From contig NZ_BNEL01000001.1 in the NCBI RefSeq assembly GCF_018327685.1, positions 2,232,001 to 2,296,000 of the forward strand: a DNA stretch of 64,000 nt, read 5' to 3'. The stretch's first letter is position 1, and each line of letters starts with the position of its first letter. The notes below the pieces were generated by a model. That model had not been told where the DNA came from. It made no database searches and worked only from the letters and a program-made list of their open reading frames with translations. Origin of the DNA: Streptomyces sp. TS71-3. Its GTDB lineage: Bacteria > Actinomycetota > Actinomycetes > Streptomycetales > Streptomycetaceae. A program made the translations under genes and the position numbers. This document shows positions 26,773-35,543 of the stretch, in pieces.

Positions 26773-28574
26773 CGGACGACAGTCAGGGCGGCCGCGGGTC
26801 CGGTGCGGATGGGGCACCTCTTCAGAACGGGGTGAGCCTCCAGGGTGGGTCGCCCCTCCAGGACGGGGCGTGCCTCCGGCCTTCGGGTGCCGGCGGGCGG
26901 CGCCCCTGCACGCGCCTGGCGGGCGGGCCCCGCGCCCGGCGGGCCGGTGCCCTGCGCCTCGGCCTGATGGTGCTGCCCGTCGCGTTCTTCGCGGTCTTCT
27001 TCGCCTACCCGCTCGTCGAGATCGTGGCGCGCGGCCTGCGGGACGGCGGTGCGTGGCACGCCGGGCGGATCGGCGAGGTGCTCACCGGACCCGGGACCGG
27101 GCACGTGCTCTGGTTCACCGTCTGGCAGGCTCTCGCGTCCACCGCCCTCACCCTGGTGCTCGCCCTGCCGGGCGCCTACGCCTTCGCCCGGCTCGACTTC
27201 CCGGGCAAGCGGCTGCTGCGCGCCGTGGTCACCGTCCCGTTCGTGCTGCCCACGGTCGTGGCGGGCAGTGCCTTCCTGGCGCTGCTCGGCCGCGGCGGCC
27301 TGCTCGACCAGCTGTGGGGCGTCCGCCTGGACACCACCGTGTGGGCCATCCTCCTCGCGCACGTCTTCTTCAACTACGCCGTCGTCGTCCGCACCGTCGG
27401 CGGCCTGTGGGGCCAGCTCGACCCCCGTCAGGAGGAAGCCGCACGGGTGCTCGGCGCCTCGCGGGCGGCGGCCTGGCGCACCGTCACCCTGCCCGCGCTG
27501 GCGCCGGCCGTGGCCGCGGCCGGCCTCATCGTGTTCCTGTTCACCTTCACGTCCTTCGGGATCGTGCAGATCCTCGGCGGCCCCACCTTCTCCACGATCG
27601 AGGTGGAGATCTACCGGCAGACGGCCGAGCTGTTCGACCTGCCGGCCGCAGCCGTGCTCACCCTGCTGCAACTCGTCGCCGTCGGCGCCATCCTCGCCGT
27701 GCACGCCGTCACGGTCCGGCGCCGCGAACGCGCCCTGCATCTCGTGGACGCGGCGGGCACCGCCCAGCGGCCCCGCGGCGCCGCGCAGTGGGCCCTGCTC
27801 GGCGGCGTCCTCGCCACCGTCGGCCTGCTGCTCCTGCTGCCGCTCGGGGTCCTCGTCGAACGCTCCCTGCACACCGCCGGCGGCTACGGCCTCGCCTACT
27901 ACCGGGCGCTGGCCTCCGCGGACAGCGGCGCCTTCCTGGTACCGCCGATCGACGCCGTCGCCAACTCCCTGGAGTACGCGCTCGCCGCCACCGCCATCGC
28001 CCTGGTGATCGGCGGGCTCGCCGCGGCGGCGCTCAGCCGGCGCGCCGGGGCGCTGCTGCGCGGGTTCGACGCGCTGCTGATGCTGCCGCTCGGGGTGTCC
28101 GCCGTCACCGTCGGCTTCGGCTTCCTCATCACGCTCGACCGGCCCCCGCTCGACCTGCGGTCGTCATGGATCCTCGTGCCGCTCGCACAGGCCCTCGTCG
28201 GCGCCCCCTTCGTGGTGCGCACCATGCTGCCCGTGCTGCGCGCCGTGGACGACCGGCTGCGCCAGGCCGCGGCCGTGCTCGGCGCGTCGCCCCTGCGGGT
28301 CTGGCGCGAGGTGGACCTGCCGATGGTGCGCAGGGCCCTGCTCACGGCCGCGGGATTCGCGTTCGCCGTCTCGCTCGGCGAGTTCGGCGCCACCGTCTTC
28401 ATAGCCCGGCCCGACCAGCCCACCCTGCCCGTGGCCGTGGCCCGGCTGCTGGGCCGGGCGGGCGACCTGAACTACGGGCAGGCCATGGCGCTCTCGGTGG
28501 TGCTGATGGTGGTCTGCGCGCTGGCGCTGCTGCTGCTCGAACGCGTCAGGACCGACCACACGGGAGAGTTCTAG
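26769..28574 (+). CDS. thiP: Thiamine ABC transporter permease (fused two-domain)
   Basis: Membrane channel of the importer, 601 residues with about 12 helices in two homologous halves, as in ThiP. Each half has an EAA loop contacting the ATPase: EEAARVLGASRAAAWRTVTLP and QAAAVLGASPLRVWREVDLP. The N-terminus before the first helix (LRLGLMVLPVAFFAVFF) is about 60 residues and low complexity, with LQNG/LQGG/LQDG repeats. Start: GTG 26769 in a GTGA overlap with thiB, no clear ribosome site; ATG 26748 is an alternative. The stop is followed directly by thiQ. Confidence 0.9.
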   Translation: MTDDSQGGRGSGADGAPLQNGVSLQGGSPLQDGACLRPSGAGGRRPCTRLAGGPRARRAGALRLGLMVLPVAFFAVFFAYPLVEIVARGLRDGGAWHAGRIGEVLTGPGTGHVLWFTVWQALASTALTLVLALPGAYAFARLDFPGKRLLRAVVTVPFVLPTVVAGSAFLALLGRGGLLDQLWGVRLDTTVWAILLAHVFFNYAVVVRTVGGLWGQLDPRQEEAARVLGASRAAAWRTVTLPALAPAVAAAGLIVFLFTFTSFGIVQILGGPTFSTIEVEIYRQTAELFDLPAAAVLTLLQLVAVGAILAVHAVTVRRRERALHLVDAAGTAQRPRGAAQWALLGGVLATVGLLLLLPLGVLVERSLHTAGGYGLAYYRALASADSGAFLVPPIDAVANSLEYALAATAIALVIGGLAAAALSRRAGALLRGFDALLMLPLGVSAVTVGFGFLITLDRPPLDLRSSWILVPLAQALVGAPFVVRTMLPVLRAVDDRLRQAAAVLGASPLRVWREVDLPMVRRALLTAAGFAFAVSLGEFGATVFIARPDQPTLPVAVARLLGRAGDLNYGQAMALSVVLMVVCALALLLLERVRTDHTGEF

Positions 28575-28724
28575 ATGCCCACGGAAGAGTCGCGGACGGC
28601 CGCGGGAGAGCCGCGGAAGCCCAGGGAAGAGTCGCGGACGGACGCGGGAGAGTTCCGCATGCTCACGGAGGAACCGCGGACGGACACGGAAGAACCGCGG
28701 ACGGACGCGGGAGAGCCGCGCATG
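28575..28724 (+). repeat. In-frame repeats triplicating the thiQ start context
   Basis: GGGAGAG-N5-ATG-CNCACG occurs at ATG 28575, 28659 and 28722, linked by degenerate units built on GCGGACGGACGCGGGAGAG. Each copy gives a ribosome-binding site and a start codon in the same frame. Confidence 0.75.
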
Positions 28725-29747
28725 CTCACGCTCGACGCCGCCACCGTCCGGTTCGGCAGGGCCGCGCGGCCCGCGCTGGACGGGGTGGACCTCACGGTCG
28801 CCGAGCACGAGATCGTGTGCGTGCTGGGCCCCAGCGGCAGCGGCAAGTCGACGCTGCTGCGGGCCGTCGCCGGTCTCCAGCCGCTCGACTCGGGACGGGT
28901 GCTGCTGGCCGGCGGCGACCAGCGTGACGTGCCCCCGCACCGGCGCGGCGTCGGCCTGATGTTCCAGGACCACCAGCTCTTCCCGGGGCGCGACGTCGGC
29001 GGCAACGTCGCCTTCGGGCTCCGGATGCACGGCGTGCCGCGCCGCGAGCGGGACGAGCGCGTCGCCCGGCTGCTGGAGCTGGTCGGACTGCCCGGAGCCG
29101 AGCGACGCGCGGTGACTTCGCTCTCCGGCGGCGAGCAGCAGCGGGTCGCGCTGGCCCGCGCGCTCGCGCCCAGGCCCCGGCTGCTGATGCTGGACGAGCC
29201 CCTGGGCCAGCTCGACCGCACCCTGCGCGAACGCCTCGTGGTGGAGCTGCGGGAACTCTTCGGGGAACTGGGCACCACCGTGCTCGCCGTCACCCACGAC
29301 CAGGGCGAGGCCTTCGCGCTCGCCGACCGGGTCGTGATCATGCGGGACGGCGGCATCGCCCAGTCGGGCACGCCCCTGACGGTGTGGCAGCGGCCCGCCG
29401 ACGCGTTCGTGGCCCGCTTCCTCGGCTTCGAGAACGTCGTCGACGCGCGGGTCACCGGCGAGGTCGCCGAGACCCCGTGGGGCAAGCTGCCGGTCCCGGT
29501 CGGCACCCCGGAGGGCGGGTGCCGCCTGCTGGTCCGCCCGACGGGCGTGCGCCTGGTGCCGGTCGCGGACGGCCTGGCCTGCACGGTCACGGCCCGTACG
29601 TTCCGCGGCAGCCACGTCGCCGTCCGGCTCGCCCCGCGCGGCGACGGCCCCCGCCTGGAGGCGGCCCGTCCGCTCGCGGACGCGCCGGAGACCGGGGCCG
29701 AGGTGGGCGTGGTGTTCGACGCCGCGGACATCGTCGTGCTGCCGTGA
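28575..29747 (+). CDS. thiQ: Thiamine ABC transporter ATP-binding protein
   Basis: Energises the importer. Walker A GPSGSGKST, Q-loop LMFQDHQLFPGRDVGGNVAFGL, signature LSGGEQQRVALARALA, Walker B LLMLDEPLGQLD and H-loop AVTHDQGEAFALADR are all intact, followed by a TOBE-like C-terminal domain (LLVRPTGVRLVPV). Written from ATG 28575 it is 390 residues, but the first 49 are repeats of RTDAGE(P/F)R(M)LTEEPR. ATGs at 28659 and 28722 each have their own GGGAGAG upstream. The ABC domain begins right after Met50, so 28722 may be the ancestral start. Confidence 0.92.
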   Translation: MPTEESRTAAGEPRKPREESRTDAGEFRMLTEEPRTDTEEPRTDAGEPRMLTLDAATVRFGRAARPALDGVDLTVAEHEIVCVLGPSGSGKSTLLRAVAGLQPLDSGRVLLAGGDQRDVPPHRRGVGLMFQDHQLFPGRDVGGNVAFGLRMHGVPRRERDERVARLLELVGLPGAERRAVTSLSGGEQQRVALARALAPRPRLLMLDEPLGQLDRTLRERLVVELRELFGELGTTVLAVTHDQGEAFALADRVVIMRDGGIAQSGTPLTVWQRPADAFVARFLGFENVVDARVTGEVAETPWGKLPVPVGTPEGGCRLLVRPTGVRLVPVADGLACTVTARTFRGSHVAVRLAPRGDGPRLEAARPLADAPETGAEVGVVFDAADIVVLP

Positions 29748-29766
29748 CCGCGCGTAGGGTGCGTGC

Positions 29767-30645
29767 ATGACACTTCCGGACGGTGAGCTGCGCGCGGCGC
29801 GGCTCGCGAACGGGCTCGGCCACGAGCGGTACTGCGCCGAGGTGGTCGAACAGACCCGGCTCCTGCGGGAGGCGCTGACCGGCGGGACCGACCTCGCGGC
29901 ACCGGTTCCGACCTGCCCCGGATGGACCCTGGACGACCTGGTGCGGCACGTTGGCGGGGCCTTGCGCTGGGTCGAGCTGATGGTCCGCACCCAGGCACCG
30001 GAGGACGTTCCGGACGGCAGCGTGCCCGGTGCCGGCGGCCCCGACGAGGAGGGCCCCGAGGCACTCGACGACTGGCTCGCCGAGACCGCCGAGATGGCGG
30101 CCGAGACGCTGCGCGCCGCCGGGGCCGAGGCCGACGTGTGGAGCTGGTCCCCGGACCGGACCGCGGGCTTCTGGGCCCGCCGCATGACCCACGAGCTGGT
30201 CATCCACCGCGCCGACGCGTCCCTCGCCGCCGGCCTGCCGTACGCGGTGGCACCCGAGGTGGCCGCCGACGCACTCGACGAGTGGCTGGACGTCGTGCGC
30301 TTCAAGCAGAGCACGGTCGCCCCGGGCAGCGGCGCCGGTGTCGTCCCCGAGGACGGCGCGGGCCGTTCCCTGCTCCTGGACGCCACCGACGCCCCACCCG
30401 GCCTGGACGCCGAGTGGGTCATCCGGCTGGACAAGGACGACTTCACCTGGAGCCGCGGCCGGGGCGGTGCCCACGGCGCCTCGGACGCGACGGCGGCCCC
30501 GGCGGCCGATGTCGCGCTGCGGGGGCCGCTCACCGAGGTGCTGCTCGCCTTCTACCGGAGACGGTCGTTGGACGACGGGCGCCTGAGCGTGGCGGGGGAG
30601 CGGGGGCTACTGGACTTCTGGCTCGAACGGGCGTCGTTCGGCTGA
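29767..30645 (+). CDS. Maleylpyruvate isomerase/DinB-family mycothiol-type protein
   Basis: A 292-residue protein of the actinobacterial MDMPI family, often mycothiol-dependent; substrate unknown. The N-terminal DinB-like four-helix bundle has TCPGWTLDDLVRHVGG (metal-ligand His) and RMTHELVIHRADA (Glu and His ligands near residues 143-147). The C-terminal SCP2-like part follows (RSLLLDATDAPPGLD, ALRGPLTEVLLAFYRR). ATG 29767 lies seven bases after TAGGGT (29754-29759), so it is probably leaderless and has its own promoter rather than being part of thiBPQ. Confidence 0.85.
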   Translation: MTLPDGELRAARLANGLGHERYCAEVVEQTRLLREALTGGTDLAAPVPTCPGWTLDDLVRHVGGALRWVELMVRTQAPEDVPDGSVPGAGGPDEEGPEALDDWLAETAEMAAETLRAAGAEADVWSWSPDRTAGFWARRMTHELVIHRADASLAAGLPYAVAPEVAADALDEWLDVVRFKQSTVAPGSGAGVVPEDGAGRSLLLDATDAPPGLDAEWVIRLDKDDFTWSRGRGGAHGASDATAAPAADVALRGPLTEVLLAFYRRRSLDDGRLSVAGERGLLDFWLERASFG

Positions 30646-30910
30646 GGGCGACGCTCCCGCTGCGGTGAGGGTGGAAGAGGTGCCCCCTCACCGCCCGCAA
30701 GGCGGGGCAGCCCCAGCTGGATGTGGCCTCGCACCGCGTGCGCGGAAGCAGCCTCGCCGGAGGCAGCCAGGAGCGCGGGCAACTGCACGCCCAACCCAGG
30801 CGACGGAAGAGCCTGCCCGGAGCCGCCGAGCCGCCGGGCCGAGGCGAACGCCGATCCCCCCGTGCCCAGCCCAGGCCAGCAGGGGCTGACCCGGGCCGAC
30901 AGGCCCGCCC

Positions 30911-32104
30911 TCAGGCCATCCGGGCCAGCGCCTCGGGCGCCTCGTCCACGGAGTCCACGAGCGCGATCCGGTGCTCCATCGACCGCTCACGGGCCAGCGC
31001 CTGGAGCAGGGGCCAGGCGGGCAGGTGCTCGGTCCAGTGGGCGCGGTCGACGAGCACCATGGGGGTGGGCTCGCCGCGCGACTCGTAGTAGTTGGGCGTG
31101 GCGTTGTCGAAGATCTCCTGGACCGTGCCCGCGGCGCCGGGCAGGAAGACCACGCCGGCGTTGGAGCGGGCGAGCAGGCCGTCCTCGCGCAGGGCGTTGG
31201 CGAAGTACTTGGCGATGTGCGCCGCGAACGCGTTCGGCGGCTCGTGCCCGTAGAACCAGGTGGGGATGCCTATCGAGGCGCCCCCCTCGGGCCAGCGCGA
31301 GCGTATCTCGAAGGCGACCCTGGCCCACTCCGTCACCGACGGGCGGAACGACGGCGCCTTGCCGAGCAGGTCCAGCGACTCCGCCAGCATGGCGTCCTCG
31401 AAGGGGGCCGCGTAGGCGCCGAAGTTGGCCGCCTCCATGGCGCCCGGACCGCCGCCCGTCGCCACGGTGAACCCGGCCCTGGCGAGGGTCCTGCCGAGGC
31501 GGGCGGCGCCCGCGTAGGCGTCCGTGCCGCGCGCCATGGCGTGGCCGCCCATCACGCCCACCACGCGCGCGCCCACGACGAGCTCGTCCAGGGCGTCCGA
31601 GACGGAGTCGTCGTGCACGGCCCGCAGCATCGACGAGAAGATGTCGCCGTCGGAGCCGGTCCGCCGGAACCACGCGTACGCGCGCGCGTCCGGCGTCGTC
31701 TCGTAGCCCTCGGAGATCCCCTGGAAGAGCTCGTCGGGCGTGTACAGCAGCCCGCGGTACGGATCGAACGGGAGGCCGGGCACGGGCGGGAAGACCAGCG
31801 CTCCCGCGGCGCGCACGGTCGCCGCAGCCTCCGGGTCCATCGGGCAGCCGAGGAAGACGGCGCCCGACACCTCGGCGGTCAGCAGCGCGTCCGTGCGGTC
31901 CGTCAGGTCGACGCCCTGGACGCGGTATCCGGTCAGGGCGGGGCTCGCCGCCAGCACCGAGTCGAACTCGGCGAGCGTCTCGATCTCGTAGTCGGTCTCG
32001 TAGGCGGTGCTCTCCGCGGGGTCGGCGACGGGCGGCGGCCCGGCCTGCGAGGGCACGGAGGGCGACGGCGCGGCGGCGGGGCTGGTCTCAGAAGTCGGCT
32101 GCAC
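30911..32104 (-). CDS. LOG-family Rossmann-fold nucleotide-binding protein
   Basis: A 397-residue protein. The LOG (lysine decarboxylase-like, cytokinin-activating) core spans about 185-350: VVGVMGGHAMARG, TVATGGGPGAMEAAN, and VVFLPGAAGTVQEIFDNAT, matching the family PGGxGTxxE motif but with Ala for the second Gly. This Ala form and the extra 170-residue N-terminal domain mark the long actinobacterial subgroup, whose substrate is not known. GTG 32104 lies seven bases from a TAGCAT -10 element (32111-32116, read on the minus strand), implying a leaderless transcript. The 265-base gap beyond its stop has no gene. Confidence 0.85.
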   Translation of the reverse strand: MQPTSETSPAAAPSPSVPSQAGPPPVADPAESTAYETDYEIETLAEFDSVLAASPALTGYRVQGVDLTDRTDALLTAEVSGAVFLGCPMDPEAAATVRAAGALVFPPVPGLPFDPYRGLLYTPDELFQGISEGYETTPDARAYAWFRRTGSDGDIFSSMLRAVHDDSVSDALDELVVGARVVGVMGGHAMARGTDAYAGAARLGRTLARAGFTVATGGGPGAMEAANFGAYAAPFEDAMLAESLDLLGKAPSFRPSVTEWARVAFEIRSRWPEGGASIGIPTWFYGHEPPNAFAAHIAKYFANALREDGLLARSNAGVVFLPGAAGTVQEIFDNATPNYYESRGEPTPMVLVDRAHWTEHLPAWPLLQALARERSMEHRIALVDSVDEAPEALARMA

Positions 32105-32339
32105 GCGCCCATGCTAGGGAGCGGACCGGTCCACGGGCCCCCGGGGTCGCGAGCGGATCCCGACGGTACGGGGTTCCGGGTCCAGGACGGACGCCGGACG
32201 CCTTGCGCGGGCCGGAGGCCGGAGGGGGACGGGCGCGGCACGCGCGCGATGCGGACGGTGGACGGACGCCGGCGGGTCCCCTCCGCCCGCCGGTGCCCGT
32301 CCCGCGACCCGCTGCACGCGCGTGCCGAGCCCGTCCCGT

Positions 32340-32747
32340 TCAGCCCTGTACCGCCGCGGGATCCATCCACATGACCTCCCAGGTGTGGCCGTCCGGGTCG
32401 TCGAAGGCACGGCCGTACATGAAGCCCATGTCCTGCGTCTTGCCGGACGCGGTGCCGCCGAGCGAGATCGCCCGGTCCACCAGTTCGTCGACCTTCTCGC
32501 GGGCCGGGGAGTTCAGGCAGATCAGCACCTCGGAGGTGGTGGTGGCGTCCGCGACGGGCTTGTCGGTGAACTCCTGGTACCGCTCCTTGGCCAGCAGCAT
32601 CGCGACGATGGTGTCGCTGATCACCACGCAGGCGCAGTCGTCAGTCGTGAACTGCTCGTTCAGGGTGTAGCCGAGCTCCGTGAAGAACTTCTTGCTGCGG
32701 TCGACGTCGCTCACGGGCAGATTCACGAAGATCATCTGCTGGTACAC
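32340..32747 (-). CDS. VOC-superfamily (glyoxalase-like) protein
   Basis: A 135-residue one-module VOC protein: MIFVNLPVSDVDRSKKFFTELGY at the start, SEVLICLNSPAREKVDELVDRA in the middle, and YGRAFDDPDGHTWEVMWMDP at the end, where His and Glu are the usual metal ligands. It resembles the group annotated as extradiol dioxygenase/glyoxalase but lacks evidence for a specific reaction. GTG 32747 has GGGAGGG just upstream. Codon use is slightly less GC-biased than average. It stands alone. Confidence 0.85.
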   Translation of the reverse strand: MYQQMIFVNLPVSDVDRSKKFFTELGYTLNEQFTTDDCACVVISDTIVAMLLAKERYQEFTDKPVADATTTSEVLICLNSPAREKVDELVDRAISLGGTASGKTQDMGFMYGRAFDDPDGHTWEVMWMDPAAVQG

Positions 32748-32943
32748 GGGGTCCCTCCCGGGATGTCGCTGTGCGCCCCCGCGCCGGTCCCCGCGCGCAC
32801 GCGCGGCCGGTGCGGAACGGCCTTACGGGGTGGTGGACCGTTCGGCCGTCGGGAACTCATCGCTCCCGGGCGAAGAAGCACCTACGGGTCCCGAAAGCTC
32901 GCGGGGAGAGAGCCCCGAAAAGCCACAGGGAACGCCTGAGGGA

Positions 32944-33072
32944 CCAGGAACTTGAGAGGCCAAGAACTTGCGGGAGCCAAGAACCTGAGGGGCCAAGAAC
33001 CTGAGAGGCCAAGAACCTGAGGGGCCAAGAACCTGAGAGGCCAAGAACCTGAAGGACCAGGAAACAGGGAGG
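32944..33072. repeat. Eight-copy 16-bp minisatellite (32748-33159 gap)
   Basis: Units of CCAAGAACCTGAGGGG type follow each other without spacers: 32944, 32960 (17 bp), 32977, 32993, 33009, 33025, 33041 and 33057. The middle four alternate GAGGGG and GAGAGG, so a 32-bp pair was duplicated. It occupies the 412-base gap between the ABC permease stop and the VOC gene. Nothing else is supported in that gap. Confidence 0.9.
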
Positions 33073-33159
33073 ATCCGAGGACCGGAGCAGGCGCCGAAAA
33101 CGCCCGGTGAGCGGGCCCGATGCCCCGCCTCGACCCTCCAGCGGGACAGCCGCCCCGCC

Positions 33160-34359
33160 TCAGCCCCCCAGCGGGACCGCCGCCAGCGCGGAAACCCCCC
33201 AGGTCAGCGGGAGGAACACGGCCAGCAGGGCCGCCGCGCGCAGGGCCACAGCCGTGCGCAGTACGCGGGCGGGCGCGCCGAGCCGCAGCAGGGCCGCCGT
33301 CGTCTCGGCGCGGGACCTGCGCACCTCCAGGGCGGCCATCAGCAGGGTGGCGAACGCGCACCCCGCGACGATCACCGCCCCGAGCAGGCTCAGCGGCCCG
33401 GTGCCCGGCTGTTTCCGGTCGTACAGCGTGACGGCCGCGTAGCCGCCCGACACCACGGCGCACACCACGCCGAGCGGCCGGCCGAGCCGCCGTGCCTCCT
33501 GCTGGAGGATGCGCCCCGCGAGCAGCCGCAGCGCGCTGGGCCTGGCCGACTGGAGCAGCCGGCCCGCGAGATGGGTGAGGGCCGGCCCGGCCAGTGCGAG
33601 GCCGAGCGCCGTCAGGCCCCAGCCGAACAGGACGCCCAGGGAGCCGTGGGCCAGGCCGTTCGGCAGCGGCAGCCCGTCCGAGGGCTTCTTGGCCTTCTCG
33701 GTGCCGCCCGCCGCCCACAACTCGGCGGCGAAGCCGGCGGCGAGGAGCGCGACGCCCGTGGCCAGACCCGCGGGGCGCCTCGCGGGCGCCGGCGGGCGGT
33801 CGGCGTTCTCCGGGTCCTCGGGATCCCCGGGGTCCTGGCGGCCGCGACCGGGACGGGGCCGCAGCACGAGGGCGCTGACACCGGCGGCGGCCAGTGGAAC
33901 CGGCACGAGCAGGGTGAGCACGGCGGCCAGCGGCAGCGTCCGGTCCGCGGCGAGCAGCCCGTCGGCGGCGCCGTGGAACGGCAGACCGCCCAGGTTCCCG
34001 CGCAGGTCGAGGAAGAGCAGCAGCGCGAGCAGCGACCCCAGGGCGCAGTAGAGCCCTGCGGAGAGCGCGGAGAGCACCGTGAGCCGGGCCGGCCCGAGGC
34101 CGACCGCGAACAGCGCGGACCGTGCCCCGGTACCGGGGTCGCTGCGGGCGACGGCGACGGCGAGGCCCACCGTCGCCACCAGCGGGGCCAGGCACCACAG
34201 CAGCCTGAAGAGGGCGTTCGCCGGCGTCCCCGGGTGGCCCAGCGCGTATCCGAGGGTGCACAGCAGCAGAAGGCCGGTGCCGCCCGCGGCGAGCACCACC
34301 AGCAGCCTGCGGAACTGGACGGCGGGACGGGCCCCGCGGGCTAGACGGAGAGCGAGCAC
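33160..34359 (-). CDS. Putative ABC-type permease protein
   Basis: A 399-residue membrane protein with about eight helices (LLVVLAAGGTGLLLLCTLGYAL, LVATVGLAVAVA, LSAGLYCALGSLLALLLFLD and others). A Pro/Asp-rich hydrophilic loop (RGRQDPGDPEDPENADRPP) lies in the middle, and a C-terminal FtsX-like block contains ETTAALLRLGAPARVLRTAVALRAAALLAV. GTG 34359 is inside the end of the ATPase gene (19-base overlap) with GGAGGGCGAGG upstream. The cargo is unknown. The paired ATPase is degenerate, so active transport is doubtful. Confidence 0.75.
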   Translation of the reverse strand: MLALRLARGARPAVQFRRLLVVLAAGGTGLLLLCTLGYALGHPGTPANALFRLLWCLAPLVATVGLAVAVARSDPGTGARSALFAVGLGPARLTVLSALSAGLYCALGSLLALLLFLDLRGNLGGLPFHGAADGLLAADRTLPLAAVLTLLVPVPLAAAGVSALVLRPRPGRGRQDPGDPEDPENADRPPAPARRPAGLATGVALLAAGFAAELWAAGGTEKAKKPSDGLPLPNGLAHGSLGVLFGWGLTALGLALAGPALTHLAGRLLQSARPSALRLLAGRILQQEARRLGRPLGVVCAVVSGGYAAVTLYDRKQPGTGPLSLLGAVIVAGCAFATLLMAALEVRRSRAETTAALLRLGAPARVLRTAVALRAAALLAVFLPLTWGVSALAAVPLGG

Positions 34360-35072
34360 GCGGCCTCGCCCTCCGCCCCGGCGCCGTAGGGCAGCCCTCC
34401 GGTGGCCCGCCCGTCGAGGAGCGACATCGAACGGTCGGCGAGCGCGGCCGTCCGCGTCTCCGAGGTGGCCAGCACCACCGTGATGCCACGCGCGCGTGCC
34501 GCGGTCAGCACCGTGCGCAGGACGTGGTCGTGGTCGGCGTGGTGCAGCGGGGCGGTCGGCTCGTCCGCGAAGAGCACCGTGGGGCTGGCGACCAGGGCGC
34601 GGGCCACGGCCACCCGCTGCCGCTGCGCCTGGCTGAGGGCGTACGGGCGCTTGCGCGCGCAGTGGGCGATGTCCAGGTGGCCCAGCCACTCCAGGGCGGC
34701 GGCGCGGGCCGTGCGGTGCGCGGTGCCGCCCAGCAGCAGGGGCAGCGCGGCGTTCTCCCAGGCGGTCAGCTCGGGCACGAGACCGGGGCGGGGGCCGACC
34801 CAGCCGAACCGCTCGCGGCGCAGCCGCTCCCGTGCCGCCTGCCCCAGGGTGTGCACGCCGGTGTTGCGGAACCACACCTCGCCCTTGTCCGGTACGAGCT
34901 GTCCGGACAGGCACCGCAGAAGGGTCGTCTTGCCACTGCCGCGGGGGCCGCTGACCGCCAGGATCTCGCCGTCCAGCACCCCGAGGGAGACCTCGGCGAG
35001 TGCGGGGGAGCCGTGGTACGTGACGTTCAGGGCATGGGCCTTGAGCACGTCGTTGTCCGGCGGGGCCTCCAT
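34341..35072 (-). CDS. ABC-type ATPase with degenerate motifs
   Basis: A 243-residue MacB/LolD-like ATPase partner of the downstream permease. Walker A GPRGSGKTT and Walker B VLFADEPT are intact. The signature is LSQAQRQR instead of LSGGQ; the Q-loop reads WVGPRPGLVPELTAWEN without the glutamine; the D-loop region is APLHHADHD; and the H-loop reads LATSETRTA with no histidine. ATP binding looks possible, normal hydrolysis doubtful. ATG 35072 has GAGG upstream; GTG 35081 is an alternative. A 471-base gap separates it from the divergent aldehyde dehydrogenase. Confidence 0.82.
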   Translation of the reverse strand: MEAPPDNDVLKAHALNVTYHGSPALAEVSLGVLDGEILAVSGPRGSGKTTLLRCLSGQLVPDKGEVWFRNTGVHTLGQAARERLRRERFGWVGPRPGLVPELTAWENAALPLLLGGTAHRTARAAALEWLGHLDIAHCARKRPYALSQAQRQRVAVARALVASPTVLFADEPTAPLHHADHDHVLRTVLTAARARGITVVLATSETRTAALADRSMSLLDGRATGGLPYGAGAEGEAACSLSV

Positions 35073-35543
35073 GGCGAACACCTCAGTTTCCGGTCACAGC
35101 CGTCATTCCACCCGAAACGGCGTGAACTTAACACGCATCCGCCGCCGCGCCCGGCAGCTCCGCGGCCGTCCCTCCCCCGTCCGGCCCAGCTCACACGGGT
35201 CAGCGCCGCGCAACCGCGGGCACCGCCGCCTCACCCGAAAGAGGGGCCGAGTCCGGCCGGGCGGCCCGCGCCGGGCGCGGCCTTCCCGGGCAGCGTCCGT
35301 GCCGGCCCTCCACCGCGGTGCGCGCGGCTCACGCCCCGGGGCCCGCTGGGCATACGACTAGGGTGGAGCCCGCGGGCGTCTCACACCGTGGACACTCCGC
35401 ACCCGCACACCCGCACAACCCGAAAGCGCGCGCCCGAGCACCTGGCGGCGCGCGCCTGAGCACGAGCACCTGAGGGCGCGCACCTGGAACGGCGCGTGCA
35501 CCTGACCAACTGGACATCTGGGCATCCGACAGGAGGGCCGGCC
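35073..35543. promoter_or_regulatory. Divergent control region; -10-like site at 35359-35364
   Basis: No gene is supported. TAGGGT at 35359-35364, in the context GCATACGACTAGGGTGG, is a plausible -10 for the aldehyde dehydrogenase, without a clear -35. Between 35395 and 35490 there are imperfect repeats of the GCGCGCxCCTGAGCAC type. An AT-richer patch near 35085-35135 would be upstream of the minus-strand ABC pair. Confidence 0.35.

Noticed and set aside
32944..33072. Possible CRISPR array
   Set aside because: Units are contiguous with no unique spacers, and no cas genes exist in the window. The same applies to the arrays at 43.0, 49.8 and 53.1 kb.
32882..33159. C-terminal extension of a membrane protein through the 16-bp array (repeated SWPLRFLAPQVLG)
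   Set aside because: It is in a different frame from the ABC permease, which stops at 33160. The repetitive peptide is just a translation of the minisatellite.
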